This document shows positions 8,200-13,815 of a stretch of DNA of 13,815 nucleotides, in pieces (the stretch's first letter is position 1; every line of letters starts with the position of its first letter). Source of the DNA: Ophiosphaerella korrae (Eukaryota > Ascomycota > Dothideomycetes > Pleosporales > Phaeosphaeriaceae). The stretch spans positions 1-13,815 of the forward strand of contig JALNQF010000803.1 in the NCBI GenBank assembly GCA_028456385.1, in the 5' to 3' direction. A program made the position numbers and the translations under genes. Below the pieces are notes generated by a model. That model was not told where the DNA came from and searched no databases. It saw nothing but the letters and a program-made list of their open reading frames with translations.

Positions 8200-9089
8200 T
8201 TCTTTTTATTCTTATTTGCGTTAAAGATTATAGGGTCTCTAGCGTCCTAGTTTCTATTTAGGTTACTATACTTATTCTTCTTCTATTCTTAAAAGTCGTT
8301 ATTAATTTAGATTACTTATTACTTTAGGGCTTCTAGTGTCCTTAGTTTCTCTATATATATTATTTTGTATTAGATTTTTACGTTTAATTTTTAGTTAAAT
8401 TGTAATATAAGGGCTAATTTGTTTTATTCTATATTCTAGCTTAGTTATTTAAATTATAATACGTATTCTAAAATACTCTTGCTTTGTATAAGCCTCTTAA
8501 GTTTTTCTTTAGCTTATTAGGTAATATCTGTATCTCTAAATACTACTCTTATTCGTTTAGTAAAGTATTTATAACTTCTAAAAATAGCTTTAGTTTTATC
8601 CTTCTAGGTTATTAGAGAGTGCGTTGTATAATCTATCTAGTAAGGCTTATACTATCTTATTACGTCTTCTTTAAGGTGTAATCTAATATATATTACTTTC
8701 TTTTCTTCTATATCAAAGTATAGTACTTGTATATCTATCTAGAGTTATGTAGATACTATAAAAAGTCTTAGTTTTTTCCTTGTTCTATTAAACTTCTTAA
8801 GGATAAGTATCTTAGGTAGTTTCTTTGTTGCACTTATCTCTAATCGTTAAGTAATTAGTTCTATCTAGTTCTAGCCTTCTATAATAGCTCTAATCTATAC
8901 CTTATTCTATTTTAAGTAGTCTTATAGTTCTTTATTTTACGTTTCTAGTACTTTAATTACTATTTTTATATCTTCTTTATTATTAATTAATTTGTTTATA
9001 TAATCCTTAATTATTTCCTATATAGTACTATCTATCTCGTAACTACTTCTAGGGGCTTTACTTAATTATTTAGTTAAACTTTCTACTAT
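8200..9089 (-). pseudogene. Gag (capsid) region of element A
   Basis: From the presumed start at 9089 come an Asp/Glu/Lys-rich N-terminal segment and then the capsid core: KKFNRTRKKLRLFIVST near 8755-8800 (usual form FxGxRxxLxxFL), DIEEKKVIYIRLHLKED near 8665-8715, YKPY near 8645, and AKEKLKRLIQSKSILEYV near 8455-8515, the counterpart of the usual L-x-Q-x-x-S-V-x-E-Y region. The frame is continuous. Capsid forms the virus-like particle. Confidence 0.85.
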
Positions 9090-9118
9090 CGTGTTAGCTA
9101 GACTATACGCTACTTACG

Positions 9119-9141
9119 CTTCGCTCTCTTAATAACCAAAT
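9119..9141 (-). other. Candidate primer-binding site of element A
   Basis: Eight bases or so downstream of the 5' LTR end, the minus strand reads TTTGGTTATTAAGAGAGCG. It resembles the TTGGTATCAGAGC type of primer-binding site in many fungal Gypsy elements but with an extra base and RIP changes, so the tRNA cannot be named safely. Confidence 0.45.
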
Positions 9142-9149
9142 TAGTAAGG

Positions 9150-9590
9150 TATAATAGGCTTACTAGGGTTAACTTCCTAATAGCCTTATAGGTATTAGTA
9201 GATTAAGAGGTAATAACAAAAGTTTATATTATAATCTACAATAGGCTATAAACAATAGAAGATGTTTTGCAACTATCTTTAGATTATTGCTTGTAGTTAA
9301 TAATTAAATTACTAATACTATCCTAATAATAGATATTGTTACTAACTATATACCTTTATTTCTTAGCTAGCTTCGTGCTTCGTGTTTACTAAGATCGTAA
9401 ATTACAAATCTATTACGTGCTTAACTTTGTACTTTGTGTTTACTAAGATCGCGAATCGCGAATCTATTACGTGTCCCTATTGTAATTAGTTTCCTAACTA
9501 AGTTTATTGTCCTATAGGTTATACGTGTCTTTGTTATCTATAGTAGGGCTAACTAGTTTAAATTAGCCTTCTACTATTATAGCTGTAATA
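9150..9590 (-). repeat. 5' LTR of element A (right copy)
   Basis: 441 bp, colinear with the left LTR. In element sense it begins TATTACAGC, so the canonical TG has become TA, and it ends CCTATTATA. It keeps CpG-rich stretches such as ATCGCGAATCGCGAATC at about 9450-9466 where the other LTR has T/A forms, so each LTR was mutated independently at many sites. The 54-bp internal duplication is present at 9378 and 9432. Confidence 0.96.
9378..9473 (-). repeat. 54-bp tandem duplication inside the 5' LTR
   Basis: This is the counterpart of the repeat in the left LTR: blocks starting at 9378 and 9432 share TTTACTAAGATCG and AATCTATTACGTG. Presence in both LTRs shows the duplication predates this insertion. 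Confidence 0.83.
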
Positions 9591-9595
9591 CCCTA
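9591..9595. repeat. Target site duplication, right copy (CCCTA)
   Basis: Exact match to 2555-2559, directly after the last base of the right LTR. Neither copy contains CpA or TpG, which may explain why both are unaltered. Confidence 0.93.
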
Positions 9596-9602
9596 AGTAC
9601 TA

Positions 9603-10860
9603 GTAGTAGGCTACTATATCTTTAAGAGAGAAGAGTTTACCTTAACTCTCTTCTTAACTAGTATCTAAGAGCTAGCCTTTAATTTTTACTAGTATAAAGA
9701 ATAAGAAGACTACTCTATAAAACCTCTATAATTTTTAGGTATAAGATTCCTTATAGATATTATATCCTTTATCTAGTCTATATATAATTACTTTATTACT
9801 AATAGAAAAAAATATATTAGCTTACAAACTTAAGCTAATGTTATTATACGCTACTATATAGGATTAGCCTACTTATACCTTACTATCTTAAATAGTGTTA
9901 CCTACTTATACTAAGAAGAATTTATATATTTCTTTATACTTTTTTACTAATTTAGTAATATAAACGTAGTAGGATTAAGAGAAGTACGTTATAAAACCCT
10001 AGAAATAGCTAAATTTAGACTAGATTAACTAATTTACAAAACTACCTAGTTAGTATAGGCTAAATTCCTCTCTAAATTTAATAATATTAGCCTTAAACTA
10101 TAATAGAACCTATAGCTATATAATATCTACCTTTAAAAAAAGCTATAACCTTAGCTTAAAAAGGCTACTAGTACTACCCCTAGTATCTATAATAGCCCTA
10201 CTAATTTTTAAAAGATAATCTTAATATTAGAAAATAAAGTAAATAATTACAACCTAGATATAAGCTCTAGGTAAACCTAGCTTTATACCCTAGCGCCTAT
10301 AAGAGCTAAACTAAGAGCGTAGATATAAAACTTTAAAGAAGAACTAGCTATAACTTTATAAGAACTAAAATACTATTAACTATAACTAGAAAGTATATTT
10401 AGAAGAATATACCTAACTAGTAAAAAGGCTACTATAATTAAAACTAAGAACTCTAAAATAATTTTATACTAGGGCTATAGAAAGATAGGTATTAAGAAGC
10501 TAGACTATACTACTTATAAATAAATAAAAGCTACTAGATCTAAAATACCTACTAATACTATAAACTACTATAAAGCTGCCTATATAGTAATAGACTCTAA
10601 AATAGATATAGAAATAGAGGATTAATTCTTTAAATACAACCCCTAACTAGATATAGAGCTAGAACTAGAGCCTAACTTAGACTAGGATCTAGAAAATAAC
10701 GTTCTCTAAGCTTAAAGCCTTAACCTAAGGATTATATAACTAGAAGAGCGTAATTAACTACTAAAGTATAACCTCTAGTATAGCTATATTCTATATACTT
10801 ACTTATAGAATATAGATAGTCTAGTGTAAGAAACTACTAACTAATCTAATAGAAGCTAAG
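9603..10860 (+). pseudogene. gag of element B
   Basis: The phase with codons at multiples of 3 (9603, 10023, 10467) is protein-like for over 400 codons. Segments include IFKREEFTLTLFLTS near 9618-9660, EEFIYFFILFY near 9918-9950, LREVRYKTLEIAKFRLD near 9976-10025, and FKEELAITL then ELKYY near 10335-10377. At 10467-10508 the spacing of a zinc knuckle appears (Tyr-X2-Tyr-X4-Ile-X4-Tyr), but Ile in the His place needs more than one RIP change, so this knuckle is tentative. A long acidic stretch (LDIELELEPNLD) follows near 10650-10680. The true start may lie across the insertion point at 2531-2559. No frameshift is seen inside the part read. Confidence 0.72.
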
Positions 10861-13815
10861 CTAAACTAATTCTTATTTACTAGCTTCCTAGATAAAGACC
10901 CTATAGCTCCCTATATAGCTAGAACTTTAGCTAATAATAGAGCTAACGTAAACTTTATTTACTAAAAATTTACCTAGAAGACTATAAAATTATAAACTAT
11001 CTAGCTACTTTAACTTATTATCTATAAAAGATATAATAGTTCTCTATCTAAGTCTATTACGTATTAAGTTAAGTTCTACTTATAAGTAAGTATTTATATT
11101 AAATAGACCTCTACCTATATTATTTAAAACGTAGGCTAATTTAACTTTATTTTAGGATTTTTATAGTATAAGGCTTATACTATTAAACTTAACTACTATA
11201 ATAGAATATTATTATTTTCTAATATCTACTACTAATAATACTACTAGATAACTAACAAAATTCCCTTAGTAGTATACTATAGTATACCTAGATATTACTC
11301 TACTATAGCTTTAAAGAAGCTAGCACTTAAACTATTATTTACTTCTATAGGGCCTCTAAGTAAGTACCTTAATAAGTATAAATAGAACTTATTAATAGAT
11401 ATTTAAACTATTAGTTATTGTATAATTAAAGCCTTTACTTAAAGAAGTAGATATATACTTATAGTACTTACTTTAGATAAAATACTACTACTAGCGTACT
11501 ACTATAAAGTAGCTAGAGAAGTAGATTATACGTAATTTTACAAGCTACTACTTATAGTAGAGCTTAAGAATATCTTGTCTATAGAACTACTCTAACTATA
11601 TTAAGACTTAATACTTTGTTTTAATAAGAAAGCTACTAAGAAACTCTTCTCTTATAAGCTACACGACCTAGAAATTACTTTTAAGCCTAGCGCAAAAATC
11701 CTAGACACTAAACCTTACTTTTTTACTAAAAAATAAGATAAAGTAATCTAGAAATATATCTAAGAAATAGAAGGTAAGGGCTTTATTAGTAAATACAGCT
11801 CCTTAGCTAAGAATAACTTACTAATTATAGCTAAACTAGATAGTAGCTTATAAGTTTATATAAACTACTATAAGCTAAATAAATCTACTATTAAAGACTA
11901 GTACTCTATTCTATTTTTTAGGGAAATACTAGCCTACCTAAATAAAGTAAAGATTTTCTCTAAATTTAACGTAATACACGCCTTTTACTACTTACGTATT
12001 ACTCTAAATTTAGAATAGCTAACTACTTTTATTACCTACTTTAGTATATATACTTATAAGGTAGTACTCTTTAGCCTTACTAACGTACTAGCTACTTTCT
12101 AGTGCGCTATTAACTTAGCCCTACTAGAATACTTAGACGACTTCTATACTATATATATAGATAACGTCTTAATATACTCTAATAATAAAATAGACTATAT
12201 CTAGTATATTTATAAAGTACTTATATAACTAAAAGAGTAAGACTTCTATATAGATCTTAAAAAATCTAGCCTCTACGCTACCTTAGTTAAGTTTTTAAGT
12301 ATAATTATCTCTAATAAAGGAATTACAATAGATCTCTCTAAAGTTAAAGCTATCTAGGAGTAAGAAATACTAAAGACTACTAAAGAAGTCCTAGCCTTTC
12401 TAGGCTATACTAGATTCCTCTAGCGCTTTATTAAGGATTACTTAAGCTTTACCTTACTACTTACTAAGTTAATTAAGTCTAAGGTTATTACTAAACTTAC
12501 TAAAGGAGATAAGCTACCTCTTTAAAAGACTTAGTATAAGCTCTTTATAATTACTTAAGAATATATAGATACTTTTAATAAACTAAAAGCTACTTTCTAG
12601 CTAAGAGTAGTCTTGCTTTACTTTAACCTTTTAAAACTAATCTATATCTAAACTAACACTTCTAGGTAAGCTTTAAGTAGAGTAATAAGCTAACTAAACT
12701 AAGATAGAATCTAATAGCTAGTTAGCTTCTTCTTAAAAAAATATACTCTAGTAGAATATAATTATAATATCTATAACCTAGAGCTTATAGCTATAATCTA
12801 AGTATTTAAAGAATAAGAACTAGAGCTTATAGGTAGTCTATATATAATTTACGTTATAATAGACTACTATAATTTAGAAACCTTTATAATAACTAAAAAG
12901 CTTAATTACTACTAGGTACGCTAGTTATTATTTTTATCCTAATTTAATTTCTATATTAAATATATACTTAGTAATATAAACAAAGTTATAGACGCCCTAA
13001 GCTACTAACTATAGGACTACTTTATAGATAATTCTAATTTATAAGTATTAGGAGCTAACTAAATTATCTTAAGCCCTTAAGTCTTAGCCCTAGGCGTAAA
13101 ACCTACACTAGATATAGTAATTTACGCTCTAAGCCTTATAGACCTATAAAAGCTAGATAGATTTACGCTAGAATAAGCTACTATAGTATATACCTACCTT
13201 TACTATATTATAGGAATAAAACCTAAATTAGTAAACTTACTAGAGGATTTTCTACTACTCTATAATAGAGAACTAGACCTAGAACTCTTACTATATATTG
13301 TTAACCTACGCCTAATAGAAGAATTACTAGATATAGCGTACTTAGAAGACTACGTAGCCTAAGCTATATTTACTACTATAGATAGTAGATAATAAAAACT
13401 ATTAAAAGCCTTCTATAAAGTAAGATACTACTTTTTATATACTAATATTAGCTTTACTAGATTAGAAGAAGAAAAGTACTTCTAAGTTAATAAAACGCGT
13501 CTATATATCTTCCTAAACGCCTATCTACACTACTAAATCTTTAATTTATACTATAACTATTAGTTAGTAAGCTATAAAGTACTTTATAGTACGCTATATC
13601 TAATATATAAGTACTATTATTAGTTTAGGATACTCTAAGCTATTAAGTAATTTTATAATATATACCTAATCTACTACTATATAAAGAACTTATAAGATAG
13701 TAAACTTAGTTACCTCTAACCTATACTAATTCTCTATATACTCTAGACTAATATCTTAGTAGACTATATCTAAGCCTTACTAACTAGTAAAAATAGTAGC
13801 TAGATTTATAAATAT
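10861..13815 (+). pseudogene. pol of element B (protease, RT, RNase H, integrase start)
   Basis: Phase 1 codons (10861, 12061, 12841) are continuous to the right edge, about 985 codons. The protease reads LANNRANVNFI near 10927-10959, with the catalytic Asp as Asn at 10933-10935. RT: IFSKFNVIHAFYYLRI with motif A Asp to Asn at 11968-11970; VVLFSLTNVLATF at 12061-12099; EYLDDF at about 12130; and YIDNVLIYS with the second Asp of the catalytic box changed to Asn at 12163-12165. RNase H: first Asp to Asn at 12655-12657, YNLELIAII with Glu at 12781-12783 kept, IDYYNLETF with Asp at 12862-12864 kept. NKVIDALS at 12979-13002 matches the usual DALS box. Pol lies one base forward of gag, so B used two frames, or an old indel separates them. 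Confidence 0.9.
13480..13815 (+). pseudogene. Integrase N-terminus of element B, cut by window edge
   Basis: After NKTRLYIFLNAYLHY, the zinc-binding region has Tyr at the expected His and Cys positions (about 13545-13680), then SYL and a Pro-derived stretch leading to NILVDYI at 13750-13770, the start of the catalytic core. The first catalytic Asp at 13762-13764 is intact. The remaining two acids lie beyond the window. Confidence 0.82.

Larger units (their letters stand above)
3648..9089 (-). pseudogene. gag-pol polyprotein of element A, single frame, RIP-inactivated
   Basis: All domain landmarks share one phase (plus-strand triplets starting at multiples of 3): Gag core at 8790, zinc knuckles at 8175 and 8106, protease at 6861, RT at 6141 and 5946, RNase H at 5508, 5379 and 5298, integrase at 4686, 4488 and 4380, GPY at 3972 and chromodomain at 3747. 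This indicates one Gag-Pol ORF of about 1,814 codons with no net frameshift, the arrangement in many chromoviruses that make a single polyprotein. The start is inferred: an ATA at 9087-9089 (former ATG), about 60 bp after the LTR. The end is one of the TAA codons at 3654-3656 or 3648-3650; either could instead be a former Gln. Dozens of in-frame TAA/TAG replace Gln and Trp codons; other losses are Cys and His to Tyr, Gly to Ser or Arg, Asp to Asn, Pro and Ser to Leu, and Met to Ile. It cannot encode a product. Confidence 0.93.
2560..9590 (-). mobile_element. Complete Ty3/Gypsy chromovirus, RIP-inactivated (element A)
   Basis: This 7031-bp element is complete. Two 441-bp LTRs (2560-3000, 9150-9590) align end to end without a gap, at a constant offset of 6590. 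The 5-bp duplication CCCTA flanks it on both sides. On the minus strand the order is 5' LTR, candidate primer-binding site, Gag, protease, RT, RNase H, integrase, chromodomain, polypurine tract, 3' LTR. The order protease-RT-RNase H-integrase identifies Ty3/Gypsy, and the chromodomain places it with the chromoviruses, which use it to target integration to marked chromatin. All protein lesions I examined are nucleotide transitions of CpA to TpA type or its complement. An additional antisense ORF lies in the 3' region. The sharp switch from pyrimidine-rich to purine-rich plus strand at about 9590 marks the change of coding strand to element B. Confidence 0.96.
9596..13815 (+). mobile_element. 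Second Gypsy retrotransposon, partial, RIP-inactivated (element B)
   Basis: On the plus strand, Gag (from about 9603), protease (10933), RT (11600-12330), RNase H (12600-13010) and integrase (from about 13480) follow in Gypsy order and run off the right edge. The proteins differ clearly from element A (YIDN against YLDD surroundings, different Gag, gag and pol in different frames), so this is another family. Its left end is either the truncated LTR at 2284-2492, with element A inserted between, or missing. No right LTR is in the window. RIP appears stronger than in A: residual CA and TG are very few. Confidence 0.9.

Noticed and set aside
9615..9660. A hairpin around AAGAGAGAAGAG and CTCTCTTCTT.
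   Set aside because: The arms pair imperfectly when aligned base by base and the stretch is explained as part of element B's gag frame.
10467..10508. A firm CCHC zinc knuckle in element B Gag.
   Set aside because: Spacing fits and three Tyr fit former Cys, but Ile (ATT) in the His place needs more than a RIP change. Kept only as tentative within the gag entry.
3648..13815. Alternative genetic code with TAA/TAG read as Gln or Trp.
   Set aside because: Replacing stops by Gln/Trp restores text, but the same sequences also show Cys and His to Tyr, Asp to Asn and Gly to Arg at catalytic or zinc-binding sites. Only mutation explains both.
1..13815. AT-rich centromere or mitochondrial DNA.
   Set aside because: The AT richness is explained by directional CpA to TpA change in recognisable retrotransposons. 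A pericentromeric location is possible but not shown; there are no mitochondrial genes.
1..13815. tRNA, rRNA or other structured RNA genes.
   Set aside because: No tRNA A/B box pair, rRNA core sequence or other conserved RNA motif was seen on either strand; apparent stems come from TA-rich palindromes.

Overview
The window looks like a transposon graveyard from a filamentous ascomycete (Pezizomycotina) that has, or had, repeat-induced point mutation (RIP). TpA is everywhere while CpA and TpG are almost absent. CpG is retained. Every reading frame of recognisable protein ancestry is broken by TAA and TAG, with virtually no TGA. I found no intact gene of any kind; what can be read are dead retrotransposon genes whose frames survive although their residues do not.

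Layout. (1) Positions 1-93 hold a 17-bp tandem array that enters from the left edge and ends in a 34-bp perfect palindrome. (2) Positions 94-2205 are heavily mutated DNA. From about 1150 on the plus strand one frame carries a long leucine-rich, partly coiled-coil protein, possibly a Gag-like N-terminal half. (3) Positions 2206-2280 are stacked palindromes of a TAATCTATAATCTA motif. (4) Positions 2284-2492 are a truncated, inverted relative of the LTR described next. (5) Positions 2560-9590 are a complete 7031-bp Ty3/Gypsy chromovirus on the minus strand (element A). It has two colinear 441-bp LTRs, a 5-bp target duplication CCCTA on both sides, a candidate primer-binding site, a polypurine tract and one uninterrupted gag-pol frame of about 1,814 codons: Gag with two CCHC knuckles, protease, RT, RNase H, integrase, GPY module and chromodomain. 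(6) Positions 9596-13815 are a second, different Gypsy element on the plus strand (element B), with gag and pol in different frames, cut by the right edge inside integrase.

Element A sits next to, and probably inside, element B: joined at one CCCTA, the left flank runs in phase towards element B's gag frame, so this is likely a nested insertion. RIP then inactivated both. In A the protease Asp and the first RT Asp became Asn and most zinc-binding Cys and His became Tyr, yet the YLDD box and the integrase D,D(35)E triad survive. In B the protease, RT and RNase H catalytic Asp residues have become Asn.

The most unusual item is at about 3007-3690: on the strand opposite to element A's pol, in its 3' region, I read a degenerate Cys-rich ORF (CX2CX4CX9CX2CX6C, counting Tyr as former Cys) followed by a basic/helical segment and an Ala/Leu-rich tail. 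It would be a cargo or accessory gene carried tail-to-tail with gag-pol. All translations were done by hand.
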